Positions 1-9,126 of a DNA stretch of 64,000 bases are shown in pieces. How positions within the stretch are numbered: the first letter of the stretch is position 1; every line of letters starts with the position of its first letter. Where the stretch lies: the NCBI GenBank assembly GCA_014360985.1, contig JACIWK010000002.1, forward strand, positions 1 through 64,000, written 5' to 3'. Position numbers and translations under genes: made by a program. The notes beneath the pieces are model-generated. The model had not been told where the DNA came from and ran no database searches. It saw only the letters and a program-made list of their open reading frames with translations. This stretch comes from Candidatus Bipolaricaulota bacterium. Lineage in GTDB: Bacteria > Bipolaricaulota > Bipolaricaulia > Bipolaricaulales > Bipolaricaulaceae.

Positions 1-1281
1 GAGCGGGTCGTGCGCCGGTTCGAGGAGGTGGCGCGCCACGACCGGGTGCCATGGTTCGTGCGCTACGTGGACGAGCTGCGGGAGCTGGGGTGGAACCCGA
101 TGGTTGGCGAGGCCGTGCCGGGGACGGACGCGGTCCAGGTGATGACCTTCCACCAGGCGAAGGGGATGGAGTTCGATGCCGTGTTCCTGACCGGGCTCGT
201 CGAGGACTTCTTCCCGGGCCGCGCCTCCCGGCCCACGTTCGCCCTGCCCTGTGACCTGCGCCTCGATGACCTCCCGGCTGACCTCGCCCATCTCGAGGAG
301 CAACGGCGCCTGTTCTACGTGGGGATGACCCGCGCCCGGCGGCACCTCTACCTCCTGTCCGCCGACGACTACCGTCCTCCAGGCGAGGTCCCTCGCAAGC
401 GGGCGGCCAAGATCTCCCGGTTCGTCCTCGAGGCCTTGGGCGAGGAGAACCTCGGGGCACGGGTCGCCGAGACGCCGGCCCTGTTCCGGATCCGCCGCGA
501 GGGGAAGGAACCCGCCCCTCCCGCCCCGGTCCTCACCGAAGCGGGCCCGCTGCAGCTCTCGTTCCGCCAGGTCGACGACTGGCTCACCTGTCCTCTCAAG
601 TACCGCTACGTGCACGTGCTGCGCGTGCCGATCCGCCTCCACCCGACCGTGATCCTGGGGAACGCGGTCCATCAGGCGATTCAGGCCTACCACCTCGCCA
701 AGATCCAGGGACGCACGGTCCCCCGAGATGACCTTCACAGCGTGTTCCGCCGCGCCTGGCGCTCGGAGGGGTTCTTGTCCGCCGCTCACGAGGAGGAGAT
801 GCTCCGCCACGGCGCAGCCTCCCTCGACGCGTTCTACGCGTTCGAGGAACGATCGGAGGCGCGGCCGGCGTTCGTGGAGAAGTTCTTCGCCTTCACCGAG
901 GACGAGGCGAAGGTGATCGGGTACTGGGACCGGGTGGACCGCCTTCCCGACGGGGCGGTGATCATCGACTACAAGACGTCCACCGTGGAGGAGGAGTCGG
1001 CCGATCGGCGGGCTGGGGAGTCGCTGCAGCTTGCGATCTACGCCCTCGGCTACGAGCGGATGTTCGGGGAGCGACCCTGCGAGGTGCAGCTGCGCTTCCT
1101 CACCCCGGAGGTTGTCGTCGGGCGGGCGGTACCGACCGAGAAGATGCTCCACCGCGCCCTGACGGCGATCCACGAGGCCGCGGCGGGAATCCGGGCCAGC
1201 GACTTCACGGCGAAGCCCTCGTTCGCGGCTTGCTCCTACTGCGCCTACCGCACGATCTGCCCGTCCGCCCTCCCCCTGTGA
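1..1281 (+). CDS. UvrD/PcrA-type helicase with C-terminal Fe-S nuclease domain (5' truncated by window)
   Basis: This is the C-terminal part of a superfamily 1 DNA helicase fused to a RecB/AddB-like nuclease; the frame is open to base 1, so the start is outside the window. The helicase part shows VQVMTFHQAKGMEFDAVFL (motif V region, bases 136-192) and EEQRRLFYVGMTRARRHLYL (motif VI, 295-354). The last 240 residues form a PD-(D/E)XK nuclease: LGNAVHQAI near 655, then DRVDRLPDGAVIIDYKTS near 930-985 with the catalytic D and DYK. One cysteine before this domain (TCPLKYRY) and C-x2-C-x5-C at the end (CSYCAYRTIC) match the iron-sulfur clamp of AddB/Cas4 nucleases. The likely role is DNA end processing in recombination repair. 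It is not clearly AddA or AddB because the ATP-binding half is missing from view. Confidence 0.85.
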   Translation, partial: ERVVRRFEEVARHDRVPWFVRYVDELRELGWNPMVGEAVPGTDAVQVMTFHQAKGMEFDAVFLTGLVEDFFPGRASRPTFALPCDLRLDDLPADLAHLEEQRRLFYVGMTRARRHLYLLSADDYRPPGEVPRKRAAKISRFVLEALGEENLGARVAETPALFRIRREGKEPAPPAPVLTEAGPLQLSFRQVDDWLTCPLKYRYVHVLRVPIRLHPTVILGNAVHQAIQAYHLAKIQGRTVPRDDLHSVFRRAWRSEGFLSAAHEEEMLRHGAASLDAFYAFEERSEARPAFVEKFFAFTEDEAKVIGYWDRVDRLPDGAVIIDYKTSTVEEESADRRAGESLQLAIYALGYERMFGERPCEVQLRFLTPEVVVGRAVPTEKMLHRALTAIHEAAAGIRASDFTAKPSFAACSYCAYRTICPSALPL

Positions 1282-1298
1282 TGGGGCAGGGTTCGCAC

Positions 1299-1304
1299 TA
1301 CAAT
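1299..1304 (+). promoter_or_regulatory. possible -10 box of the aspS operon
   Basis: TACAAT lies 109 bases before the aspS start. The region 17 bases upstream (CTGTGA, 1276-1281) is only a weak -35 match and overlaps the stop codon of the helicase gene. The leader between this box and aspS is GC-rich with GCCGGC arms but shows no T-box elements. Confidence 0.4.
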
Positions 1305-1413
1305 TCCGCCGGCCGGGAACCGCCATCCGGGACCGATTGCGTGCGACGGGTGCCGCCGGCGAGGGGCCGACGGTGGCGGCTCCGCAGGCTCGAATCGTTG
1401 AAAGGGGGAACCG

Positions 1414-3129
1414 GTGCACAGGGACAAGTGCGGTGAGTTGCGGCGGGAGGCGGCGGGGCGGAAGGTCGTCCTCGCAGGCTGGGTCCACCGGGTGCGCGAC
1501 CTGGGTGGGGTCACGTTCGTGGACCTCCGCGATGCCTCGGGGATCGTCCAGCTCGTCCTGCGCAACGGGGAGCGCCTCGCTCACGAGGACGTGATCCGGG
1601 TCGCAGGCACGGTCCGCCTCCGCGAGGCGCCCAACCCGTCCCTTCCCACGGGGGAGATCGAGGTCGAGCCGAGCGAGATCGAGGTGCTGAGCCGGTCCCA
1701 ACCCCTCCCCCTCCCGGTGGCGGAGGAGGGCACCCCGAGCGAGGAGACGCGGCTCCGCTACCGGTACCTCGACCTGCGGCGGCTGCGGATGCAGCGCAAC
1801 CTCCGCCTCCGCCACCGCACCTGCCTTGCCATCCGCCACTACCTCGATCGGGAAGGGTTCATCGAGGTGGAGACTCCGATGCTGACCCGGTCCACCCCAG
1901 AGGGGGCCCGCGACTTCCTCGTCCCGTCGCGGCTCGCCCGGGGGGCGTTCTACGCCCTCCCCCAGTCCCCGCAGCTGTTCAAGCAGATTCTTGTCACATC
2001 CGGGGTCGAGCGCTACTTCCAGATCGTGCGCTGCTTTCGCGACGAGGACCTCCGCGCCGACCGGCAGCCGGAGTTCACCCAGCTCGACCTGGAGATGGCG
2101 TTCCTCGACGACCCGGAGGAGTTGTTCCCCCTCCTCGAGGGCCTCGTCGCCCACGTGTTCCGGGAGGTGATCGAGGCCGAGATCAGCCTCCCACTGCCCC
2201 GCCTTCCCCACGCTGAGGCGCTCGCCCGGTACGGGTCGGACAAGCCCGACCTTCGGTTCGGGATGGAGATCGCCGATGTGTCGGACCAATTCGCCGCCGG
2301 CCCGATCCAGCCGTTCGCCCTTGCGGTAGCGAGCGGAGGGGCGGTGCGGGCCCTCCCCGTGCCGGGCGGGGCGACGAAGTCGCGGGGCGAGCTGGCGAGG
2401 CTCGAGGAGAAGGTGAAGGGCCACGGTCTCCCTGGCCTGGCGTGGATCAAGCTCGGGGAGGGGATCGTCTCCTCGCTGGGAGCGCACGTCCCCGGGGAGG
2501 TGTTGGCCTCGGTGGCGGCGCGGGCCGGCGCACAGACCGGCGATCTCGTCCTCCTCGCCGCTGGCCAGCCCACGACCGTGTCCGTCGCCCTCGGCGACCT
2601 GCGCTCGCGCCTGGCGCGCGAACTTGGCCTCATCCGGCCCGACTGCTGGGGGCTCGCCTGGATCGTGGACTTCCCCCTGTTCAAGGAAGGCGAGGGCCGG
2701 CTCGAGTCCGAGCACCACCCGTTCACCTCCCCCCGCGACGAGGACCTCTCCTTCCTCGAAAGCGATCCTCTGAGGGTGCGGGCCAAGTGCTACGACCTCG
2801 TGGTGAACGGGGTCGAGCTCGCCTCGGGTTCGATCCGGATCCACCGCCGCGAGCTCCAGGAGCGGGTCTTCCGCATTCTAGGGATCGAACGGGAGGAGGC
2901 GGAGCGGCGGTTCGGGTTCTTCCTGCGCGCCCTTGAGTACGGGGCGCCCCCTCATGGGGGGATCGCGTTCGGGCTGGACCGGTGGGTGATGATGATGGCC
3001 GGCGAGCCCTCGATCCGCGAGGTGATCGCGTTCCCCAAGACCACGACTGGCGCCTGTCCCCTCACCGACGCCCCGGCCCCGGTCGACGAGGGGCAGCTCC
3101 GGGAGCTCGGCCTGCGGCTGGAACCATGA
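1414..3129 (+). CDS. aspS: aspartyl-tRNA synthetase, bacterial type
   Basis: Charges tRNA-Asp with aspartate in the cytoplasm. The 571-residue length fits the bacterial form, which carries an extra inserted domain between class II motifs 2 and 3. Visible landmarks are the N-terminal anticodon-binding OB fold, motif 1 around FIEVETPML, motif 2 [20 protein letters not shown], and motif 3 [16 protein letters not shown] near the end. Residue 30 is Leu (RDLGG), the residue typical of discriminating enzymes, whereas non-discriminating AspRS usually has His there; this hints that Asn-tRNA is not made by mischarging through this enzyme, but that is inference. The GTG start is set by AAAGGGGG seven bases upstream. 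It overlaps the next gene by ATGA and heads a six-gene same-strand run of membrane and ATPase genes with which it has no obvious functional tie. Confidence 0.97.
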   Translation: MHRDKCGELRREAAGRKVVLAGWVHRVRDLGGVTFVDLRDASGIVQLVLRNGERLAHEDVIRVAGTVRLREAPNPSLPTGEIEVEPSEIEVLSRSQPLPLPVAEEGTPSEETRLRYRYLDLRRLRMQRNLRLRHRTCLAIRHYLDREGFIEVETPMLTRSTPEGARDFLVPSRLARGAFYALPQSPQLFKQILVTSGVERYFQIVRCFRDEDLRADRQPEFTQLDLEMAFLDDPEELFPLLEGLVAHVFREVIEAEISLPLPRLPHAEALARYGSDKPDLRFGMEIADVSDQFAAGPIQPFALAVASGGAVRALPVPGGATKSRGELARLEEKVKGHGLPGLAWIKLGEGIVSSLGAHVPGEVLASVAARAGAQTGDLVLLAAGQPTTVSVALGDLRSRLARELGLIRPDCWGLAWIVDFPLFKEGEGRLESEHHPFTSPRDEDLSFLESDPLRVRAKCYDLVVNGVELASGSIRIHRRELQERVFRILGIEREEAERRFGFFLRALEYGAPPHGGIAFGLDRWVMMMAGEPSIREVIAFPKTTTGACPLTDAPAPVDEGQLRELGLRLEP

Positions 3130-3965
3130 CCCGGGCGCGGCTGGCACTCCTCGGTGGGCTCCTCATCGTCATCCTGGGGCTCCTCGCTGCGGGGCTGTCC
3201 GGGATCGAGTTCCGGGGCGCCCGCGGCGGGGGAGAGGGGGAGGCCCTCCTCCCGGCGCCGGACGAGCCCCTCTCCCTCCCCGGCCCGGAGTGGCTGCTCG
3301 ATGTGCTCCTGGTCGCGGTCCTCGTCCTGGGGGCGGCCCATGTGGCGTGGTGCATCATCTCCCGGGAGCACCGGGCGAAGTTCCTCCGCACGCTGGCCAT
3401 GCTCCTCGTGCTGATCGCCGTTGCTCACGTGATCACGAACTCCCTCCGCTCAGCGCTGGACGAGGTTCCCCTCCCCGAGGAGGGCCCTGCTCCCCTGCTC
3501 CCCGGGTCGGACCTGAGCACGGGAGGGGAGGGACGGGAGGAGATCCTCCCACCGCGCATCCCGTCGTGGCTCGCCTACCTCGTAGCGGGAGGGGGAGGGG
3601 CCCTCATCGCGTGGTGGGCGGGGCGGCGGTTCCGGCCGCGGCCAAAGTCGGTGGCCGAAGAGATCGAGGATGCGGCCCAGTCCGCCACGGCCGAGCTCGC
3701 CCGTGGCCTCCCTGTGTCCGACGTCGTGATCCGGTGCTGGCTGCGAATGGTGGAGATCCTCTCCCCGCGTGTGCCCGAGGCGAGCCTTCCCACCCTCACC
3801 CCGCGCGAGCTCGCCGACCGTCTCGTTTCCATCGGGTTCCGCAGCGAGCCGGTGCGGGTCCTGACCCAGCTGTTCGAGGAGGTGCGCTATGGCCACAAGG
3901 AGAGCGAGCCCCGCCGCGAGGCGGCGCTGGCGGCGCTGGCCGCCGTGGAGCGGGCCCGGGGCTAG
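3126..3965 (+). CDS. membrane protein with C-terminal DUF4129 domain
   Basis: A 279-residue membrane protein. An N-terminal hydrophobic segment (residues 5-24) is followed by a proline/glycine-rich stretch, two further membrane segments (about residues 58-80 and 86-105), another loop, a fourth segment ([19 protein letters not shown]) and a cytoplasmic helical tail. The tail ([10 protein letters not shown]... [11 protein letters not shown]) matches the DUF4129 family, which in many bacteria sits beside MoxR and DUF58 genes exactly as here. In other organisms such clusters are linked to envelope or transglutaminase-type membrane complexes; the biochemical role is unknown. The ATG overlaps the aspS stop as ATGA, indicating translational coupling. 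Confidence 0.8.
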   Translation: MTRARLALLGGLLIVILGLLAAGLSGIEFRGARGGGEGEALLPAPDEPLSLPGPEWLLDVLLVAVLVLGAAHVAWCIISREHRAKFLRTLAMLLVLIAVAHVITNSLRSALDEVPLPEEGPAPLLPGSDLSTGGEGREEILPPRIPSWLAYLVAGGGGALIAWWAGRRFRPRPKSVAEEIEDAAQSATAELARGLPVSDVVIRCWLRMVEILSPRVPEASLPTLTPRELADRLVSIGFRSEPVRVLTQLFEEVRYGHKESEPRREAALAALAAVERARG

Positions 3966-4512
3966 GTGGGGATGGGTCGCGGTCTGGATCGCGGCGGCGG
4001 GCCTCCTGGGTTACGCGCTGGTGGGTGTGGCGGACTGGATCCTCCGGGCCGTGGCCCGCGTCATCTGGTTCATCGATTCCCTCCACCAGGGCCTGGTGTG
4101 GACCGTGCTCCTCGCCATCCTCGCCTACCTCACCCTCCGCCTCGGGGCGAGGGCCCGTGCCGTGCGCACCGCGCCTCGCCCCTCGGTTGCGCCTCAGCCT
4201 TCCGAGCTAGCAAGCCTCGCGGGGACGATCCGCCGGGCGGGAATGTCCCCCTCCGCCCGCCACGAGCTCGCCGGCCGGCTGCGGGGGATCGCGGTCGAGC
4301 TGCGAACACAACGGGAAGCGATCCCCACCCAGCGGGCGTGGGAGGAGCTCGAGGATGGAACATGGCCCCCGCACCCTGCGTTGGCGGCTGTGCTCCGTCC
4401 GCGCGACAGCCGCACCCCGCCGCTGCAGCGGGGGGACCACCTTCGCCAGATCGACAGAGCGGTGAACGCACTGTGGAACTACGCGCAAGGAGGGGAATTT
4501 GACGATCGATGA
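3889..4512 (+). CDS. two-segment membrane protein of the MoxR-DUF58 cluster
   Basis: I do not recognise a named family. The protein has a very arginine-rich start, two membrane segments (about residues 27-50 and 65-85) and a soluble C-terminal half with basic helices. The ATG at 3889 overlaps the preceding gene by 77 bases; it is the only ATG, GTG or TTG that keeps the first membrane helix whole, since the next usable codon (GTG 4021) would cut into it. The basic N-terminus fits the positive-inside rule. The gene ends 14 bases inside the MoxR gene. Position between a DUF4129 gene and moxR suggests a small accessory of the same membrane complex. The start remains uncertain. Confidence 0.6.
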   Translation: MATRRASPAARRRWRRWPPWSGPGARWGWVAVWIAAAGLLGYALVGVADWILRAVARVIWFIDSLHQGLVWTVLLAILAYLTLRLGARARAVRTAPRPSVAPQPSELASLAGTIRRAGMSPSARHELAGRLRGIAVELRTQREAIPTQRAWEELEDGTWPPHPALAAVLRPRDSRTPPLQRGDHLRQIDRAVNALWNYAQGGEFDDR

Positions 4513-5449
4513 CGTCGCAGTCCGAGGGGAGGCGATCCTGTCCCGGATCGAACAGGTGATCGTCGGGAAGCGGGAGGCGCTGTCCCTCATCCTGGGGGCG
4601 ATCCTCGCCGGGGGGCACGTCCTGCTGGAGGATTACCCGGGGTTGGCGAAGACCCTCGCCGCGCGATGCTTCTCGTGGACGCTCGGGCTCACCTTCAGCC
4701 GGATCCAGTTCACCCCCGACCTTCTCCCCGCGGACATCGTGGGCACGCATCTCTACCGCCGCGAGGAGGGGCGATTCGAGTTCCGGCCCGGACCGATCTT
4801 CGCCCAGCTCGTGCTCGCCGACGAGATCAACCGCGCTACCCCCAAGACCCAGTCCGCCCTCCTCGAGGCGATGCAGGAAGGGCAGGCCACGATCGAGGGC
4901 GACACCCGCCCGCTGCCGCAGCCGTTCGTGGTCCTTGCCACCCAGAACCCGATCGAGTTCGAGGGGACGTTTCCCCTCCCTGAGGCCCAGGTGGATCGGT
5001 TCCTCGTGCGCGTCCGGTTCGGATACCCCGCTGCTGCGGAGGAGGAGGAGATCTTGCGGCGTCGGATCGAGAGGCGGGCCGAGGAGGTCTCTCTTCCAGC
5101 GGTGACCAATGCCGATGAGGTGCTCCACATGCGGCGGGCCCTGGAGGAGGTGTTCGTGGACCCCGACCTCCTGGGGTACATGGTGCGGATCGTTGGCCAG
5201 ACCCGGGACCACGGATCGCTCGCCGTGGGGGCGAGTCCCCGGGGGACGCTGGCCCTGCTCAAGCTGGCGCGGGCCCGGGCCGCTCTGGCGGGGCGGGACT
5301 ACGTCCTTCCCGACGATGTGAAGGCCGTCGCGGTGCCAGCGCTGGCGCACCGCTTGATCCTTTCCCCGGAACTGTGGACCCGCGATGCGCGGGCGGAGGA
5401 CGTTGTCGCGGAGATAGTGCGCACCACCCCAGTGCCCAAGGTACGGTGA
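4499..5449 (+). CDS. MoxR-family AAA+ ATPase
   Basis: A 316-residue AAA+ ATPase of the MoxR group, chaperone-like enzymes that remodel or insert cofactors into partner proteins, often ones with von Willebrand A folds. Walker A is in EDYPGLAKT, with Tyr where most MoxR proteins have Val or Pro. Walker B is LVLADEINRA, sensor 1 is VLATQNPIE, and the MoxR-typical FEGTFPLPEAQVDRFL follows. The C-terminal lid ends with SPRGTLALLKLARARA. The TTG start is supported by AAGGAGGGG six bases upstream. The downstream DUF58 protein is the expected VWA-like partner, encoded in direct TGATG overlap. Confidence 0.93.
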   Translation: MTIDDVAVRGEAILSRIEQVIVGKREALSLILGAILAGGHVLLEDYPGLAKTLAARCFSWTLGLTFSRIQFTPDLLPADIVGTHLYRREEGRFEFRPGPIFAQLVLADEINRATPKTQSALLEAMQEGQATIEGDTRPLPQPFVVLATQNPIEFEGTFPLPEAQVDRFLVRVRFGYPAAAEEEEILRRRIERRAEEVSLPAVTNADEVLHMRRALEEVFVDPDLLGYMVRIVGQTRDHGSLAVGASPRGTLALLKLARARAALAGRDYVLPDDVKAVAVPALAHRLILSPELWTRDARAEDVVAEIVRTTPVPKVR

Positions 5450-6711
5450 TGGAGAGCCCCAAGGCGCGGACGGAGTTCACGGTCCTCGTCCTCCTCCTTG
5501 CCCTTGGGATCGGGTTCCGGTTGCCTCCCCTCGCCTTCCTGGCCCTCCCGGTGGCCGTGCACCTCGTGGGCGGGTACCTGTTCGCGGTTGGGGATCGCCG
5601 GCCCCGGTTTGCCGCGCACCGCACCCTGTCTGCAACCCGGTTATGGGAGGGGGAGACGTTGGAGGTTGAGACCACCGTCGTGAACCGGGGATCGCGGGTT
5701 GAGCTCGTCCACGTAACTGATCCTCTCCCCCCTGGGCTCGAGCTGGCGGACGGGGTCACCGAGCAGGTGGCCGAGCTTGGGGAGGGGGATAGCGTCTCGC
5801 TGCGGTACACGGTGCGCGCCCGCCGCGGCCACTACCCGCTTCGCTCCCTTCACGTCGAGGCCGAAGACCTCCTCGGCTACGCGACGTGGCACGATGACCT
5901 CCCCTGCCCCACGCCCCTCACCGTGCTGCCGCGGTTCGAGCGCCTGGGGGGGATCACGATCGCGCCCCGCCGCACCCTGGTCCAGGCCGGGACGGCCCGC
6001 TCTCGCCGCGGGGGGGTGGGGATCGAGTTCTTCGGGACCCGCGAGTACCGGCCCGGGGATGAGATCCGGCGCATCAACTGGAAGGCAGCGGCGCGGGTCG
6101 GCGAGCTGGTGGTGACGGAGTTCGAGGAGGAGCGAGCGGCCGACGTCGCGGTCGTCCTTGATGTGCGGGAGCGCGCGTACCGCGTGGAGCACCCCCTCGA
6201 TCTCCTCGACCACGCTGTCCGGGGGGCGGCCAGCCTGTGCCAGGCCTTCCTCACCAGCGGGCACAGGGTGGGACTCCTCCTGTACGGAGCGTACGTGGAC
6301 TGGGTCTATCCCGGCTACGGCCGCCGCCATGGGGAGCGGCTGCTCGGGGAGCTGGCCCGCGCCCGGCTGGGGACATCGGAGGTGTTCGCCGAGCTCACCC
6401 GGATCCCGACGCGCCTCCTCCGACCCGGGTCCCAGGTGGCCCTCGTATCACCCCTCCTTCCTGGCGATGCGGAGGACCTGGGGATCCTCACCGCCCGTGG
6501 GTATCGGGTGATGGTCCTCATCCCCGATTCGACCACGGTCCCCGAGCCCTCCCGGAGGGACCCGGAGGTGAAGATCGCCCGCCGGATCCTCCAGCTGGAG
6601 CGGCAGGCGATCATAGCGCGCCTCCATGCGGCCCGAGCCCGACCGGTGGTGTGGGACGTCCGATATCCCCTGGCCCCTCAGGCCAAGGCCGGTTGGCGGA
6701 GGGTCCGATGA
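5449..6711 (+). CDS. DUF58 (VWA-like) membrane-anchored protein
   Basis: A 420-residue protein with two N-terminal membrane segments (residues 10-45), a beta-rich domain resembling the bacterial Ig-like repeat of surface proteins (DPLPPGLEL), then the DUF58 hallmark GTREYRPGDEIRRINWKA around residues 200-217. After that comes a VWA-like fold starting DVAVVLDVRE and ending in a basic tail. DUF58 proteins pair with MoxR ATPases, and the gene overlaps the moxR stop as TGATG. The molecular function is not established for the family; a role in assembling an envelope complex is inference. Confidence 0.88.
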   Translation: MESPKARTEFTVLVLLLALGIGFRLPPLAFLALPVAVHLVGGYLFAVGDRRPRFAAHRTLSATRLWEGETLEVETTVVNRGSRVELVHVTDPLPPGLELADGVTEQVAELGEGDSVSLRYTVRARRGHYPLRSLHVEAEDLLGYATWHDDLPCPTPLTVLPRFERLGGITIAPRRTLVQAGTARSRRGGVGIEFFGTREYRPGDEIRRINWKAAARVGELVVTEFEEERAADVAVVLDVRERAYRVEHPLDLLDHAVRGAASLCQAFLTSGHRVGLLLYGAYVDWVYPGYGRRHGERLLGELARARLGTSEVFAELTRIPTRLLRPGSQVALVSPLLPGDAEDLGILTARGYRVMVLIPDSTTVPEPSRRDPEVKIARRILQLERQAIIARLHAARARPVVWDVRYPLAPQAKAGWRRVR

Positions 6712-7238
6712 TCGTTCCCTGGGTGGGGATCCTTGGGGTGTGGATTGCCGCGTGGGGGGGGCTTGGGTTCCCCTTCGTGCCCGCGTGGTGGGCTTCCCTC
6801 CTCGTCCCCGCGGTGTGGAGCTGGGGGCTCGTCGGGCGGAAGCGGGGATGCCTCACCCTCGGCCTGTTCCTTTCGGTCGGGCTCGCTGCCGGGGCCGCGT
6901 TCGCCGGGGCCCTGATCCCCGCCCTGGCCGCGGTCTCCCTCGCCCTGTGGAGCTGGGACCTCGGGCTGTTGTGGATCTCCCGCCTGCAGCGCGGGGAACC
7001 CAAGACCGCGCGTCGCCTCGCCCGCGCCGCCCTCCTCCGCTCCACGGCGCTCGGTGCGGCGGGCATCGCCGCCGGGGTCGGGTTCACCTCACTCCCGGTC
7101 CCGCTCCCGTTCTGGGGGCTCGTCGGGGGAGCGACCGCGCTGTGGCTTGGGCTCGTCCTCGTCGTGCGGGGGATCGGCCGGGCTTACCGCCCGGGGGAGG
7201 CGAGCGGGAACCGATCCTCCTCCGCCCCGATCCGATAG
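6708..7238 (+). CDS. polytopic membrane protein, unrecognised
   Basis: A 176-residue protein that is almost entirely hydrophobic, with about six short membrane segments rich in Trp, Gly, Leu and Ala, and a small basic loop around residues 95-105. No family is recognised. The ATG overlaps the DUF58 stop as ATGA, so it closes the aspS-MoxR-DUF58 run. Its last 55 bases overlap the 3' end of the convergent beta-helix gene on the other strand. Confidence 0.65.
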   Translation: MIVPWVGILGVWIAAWGGLGFPFVPAWWASLLVPAVWSWGLVGRKRGCLTLGLFLSVGLAAGAAFAGALIPALAAVSLALWSWDLGLLWISRLQRGEPKTARRLARAALLRSTALGAAGIAAGVGFTSLPVPLPFWGLVGGATALWLGLVLVVRGIGRAYRPGEASGNRSSSAPIR

Positions 7239-7951
7239 GGTTGGTCAAGGATCCCGTCCCCATCAACGTCCGGGGCGAGGAACCCCTCCCAGTGGTTCCC
7301 CCGGGCCCCATCGTCCCACGCCGCCCCGCCCTCGCTCTGCGCCGGGATCCGGCATCCCAGGACCGCATTGCGGGCGACCGTGATCCCTTCGCAATGGAGC
7401 TCAACGAGAATCCCCACGTCGCACCGCTCCACGGCCGATCCCACGAGGAGAGAACCCGTGGTCCCCGTGAACCATACCCCCGCCCGACAGCGCGCAACCA
7501 GGAGATCCGCCAGGTTCACCTGCGACGAGAACGTGACCTTCACCCCGTCGGGGCACTCCTCGACCCGCGAGCCGGACACGGAGACGTCCGTGCCGAGGAA
7601 CACGCTGATTCCAGTGGCGCATCCACGCACCCACACGTTCTCGATCGCCACGTTCCTCGCACTCTGGACCTTGACCCCCGCCAGACGGGCCCCCAGGATC
7701 TCCACGTCCCGGATCACCACGGGACGGGTCGTGCCCGAGACGAGGATCCCGTAGTCGGCGCCTCCGGCGTCGATCCTGAACCCGGAGATCACGAACGGGT
7801 CGCCGCGGATCCCCCACCCCCCGACCACGCCGTTGTCCGGGGTGAAGTCCTCGGCGGAGGTGATGAGGATCGGTCCGCGGCGCACGAGCTCCGCGAACGC
7901 CGTGCCGGCCACGAGGACGAGGAGCAGCATCGAGAGAGCCGTCTTGCGCAT
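7184..7951 (-). CDS. secreted parallel beta-helix (NosD-like) protein
   Basis: A 255-residue exported protein. A clear signal peptide (MRKTALSMLLLVLVAGTAFA) precedes about eight degenerate beta-helix turns with the alternating pattern of periplasmic copper-binding NosD/CASH proteins, such as GVKVQSARNVAIENVWVRGC and GISVFLGTDVSVSGSRVEEC. Each turn tends to end in Cys or Gly. The C-terminus carries DVDGDGILDQPY, a calcium-loop-like Asp motif often found at the end of NosD-type repeats. It stands alone with no nos genes nearby, so a copper role is unsupported; sugar or surface binding is as likely. Its 3' end overlaps the membrane gene opposite by 55 bases. Confidence 0.75.
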   Translation of the reverse strand: MRKTALSMLLLVLVAGTAFAELVRRGPILITSAEDFTPDNGVVGGWGIRGDPFVISGFRIDAGGADYGILVSGTTRPVVIRDVEILGARLAGVKVQSARNVAIENVWVRGCATGISVFLGTDVSVSGSRVEECPDGVKVTFSSQVNLADLLVARCRAGVWFTGTTGSLLVGSAVERCDVGILVELHCEGITVARNAVLGCRIPAQSEGGAAWDDGARGNHWEGFLAPDVDGDGILDQPYRIGAEEDRFPLASPGR

Positions 7952-8099
7952 ACGCGATCACCCGAGACGAGGTTAACCCGAGGTGTGGGGGATCCGCAGG
8001 GCCCGTGTCCCCTCCGAAGCTAACCTCGGCCCCGCGCTGCTGAGCGGGGCCGCGGCCGCGGGTACACTTTGCGTCCGGGCGCCCATGAAGGGGGAACGG

Positions 8100-8951
8100 A
8101 TGCACGTCGTGGTCCATCGTACCGCAGGGGAGTTCCTCGCCTCCGCCGAGGCGGCCCTCCTCCGCGCGGAGGCGCTCCACAACCTCATCCTCGGCGTGGT
8201 GGCCCGGGTGCGGGACGGCCAGTCGTATGGGGCCAGTCCCCCGTACTTCCTGACGGTGGAGGAAGGGGGCGAGCTTCTCGTGGCCGCAGCCCGCACCCCG
8301 CCGCACCCGCTCATCCTCGCTGTTCCCAGCGGGGACCTCGGAGCGATCGAGTCGCTTGTGGACCACCTTGTGGATTGGGATCCCGACCTCCCGGGGGTGA
8401 ACGGCCTTGTTCCCCACGCTTCGGCGTTCGCCAGGCTCTGGGCGCAGTGCAGGCCGGTGACGGTGGAGGTGGGGATGGAGCTCCGGATCCACGAGCTGCG
8501 GGAGGTGATCCCGCCGTCCGGCGTGCCGGGTGTCCTCCGCGCGCCTGAGGATGCCGAGCGCGATCTCCTCGCGTCGTGGATCCGGGCGTTCCAGGCCGAG
8601 GCCCTCCCCGACGACCCGCCCACGGACCCCCACGAGATCCTCGCTCGCTTCGTCGCGGGTCGGGCGACGCTCCGGGTGTGGGATCATGGCGGACCGGTGT
8701 CGATGGCCGCGGGCTCCCGCGCCTCGGTCCATGGGGCGAGGGTGAGCCTCGTCTACACGCCTCCCGAGCACCGGGGACGGGGCTACGCCTCGGCGTGCGT
8801 GGCCGCACTCAGCCAGCTCCTCCTCGACGAGGGGTACGCGTTCTGTACCCTGTACACCGACCTTGCCAACCCAACCTCGAACAAGATCTACCGCCGGATC
8901 GGCTACCGTCCGATCGGAAGCGCCGCCGTATACCGGTTTCTCCCGCGCTAA
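8100..8951 (+). CDS. GNAT-family N-acetyltransferase
   Basis: A 283-residue protein with a degenerate N-terminal half and a C-terminal GNAT domain. The acetyl-CoA loop is in PPEHRGRGYASACVAALS, and the domain ends with the usual NKIYRRIGYRPI. The substrate cannot be told. The ATG at 8100 is chosen because AAGGGGGAACGG sits directly before it; an ATG at 8085 is the alternative. A TACACT box at 8063-8068, with CTGAGC 17 bases upstream, could be its promoter, in the gap shared with the divergent beta-helix gene. Confidence 0.8.
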   Translation: MHVVVHRTAGEFLASAEAALLRAEALHNLILGVVARVRDGQSYGASPPYFLTVEEGGELLVAAARTPPHPLILAVPSGDLGAIESLVDHLVDWDPDLPGVNGLVPHASAFARLWAQCRPVTVEVGMELRIHELREVIPPSGVPGVLRAPEDAERDLLASWIRAFQAEALPDDPPTDPHEILARFVAGRATLRVWDHGGPVSMAAGSRASVHGARVSLVYTPPEHRGRGYASACVAALSQLLLDEGYAFCTLYTDLANPTSNKIYRRIGYRPIGSAAVYRFLPR

Positions 8952-9091
8952 TCCGCACCTCCGCCCGTTGCGGCGGCGATGAACCGGCCGGCGTCCACGC
9001 GGAACGCCGGGCGTGAACGTCGCCCCCTCAGATCGGTGGCACGCCTGTTGCCCCGCACCCCCAGCCCGAACCTCGCGTTGCCCAACCGCAG

Positions 9092-9120
9092 TTGGCGCTG
9101 CCCCCCCTCCTCCCTACAAT
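9092..9120 (+). promoter_or_regulatory. sigma70-type promoter of nfeD-floA, leaderless
   Basis: TTGGCG (9092-9097), a 17-base spacer and TACAAT (9115-9120). The nfeD ATG starts at 9127, six bases after the -10 box, which is where transcription should begin. No ribosome binding site fits between, so the mRNA is predicted to be leaderless. Confidence 0.8.
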
Positions 9121-9126
9121 CCAAAT

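Noticed and set aside
1305..1413. T-box or other riboswitch in the 109-base aspS leader
   Set aside because: It is too short and lacks the T-box sequence and a terminator/antiterminator pair; only GC-rich arms are present.
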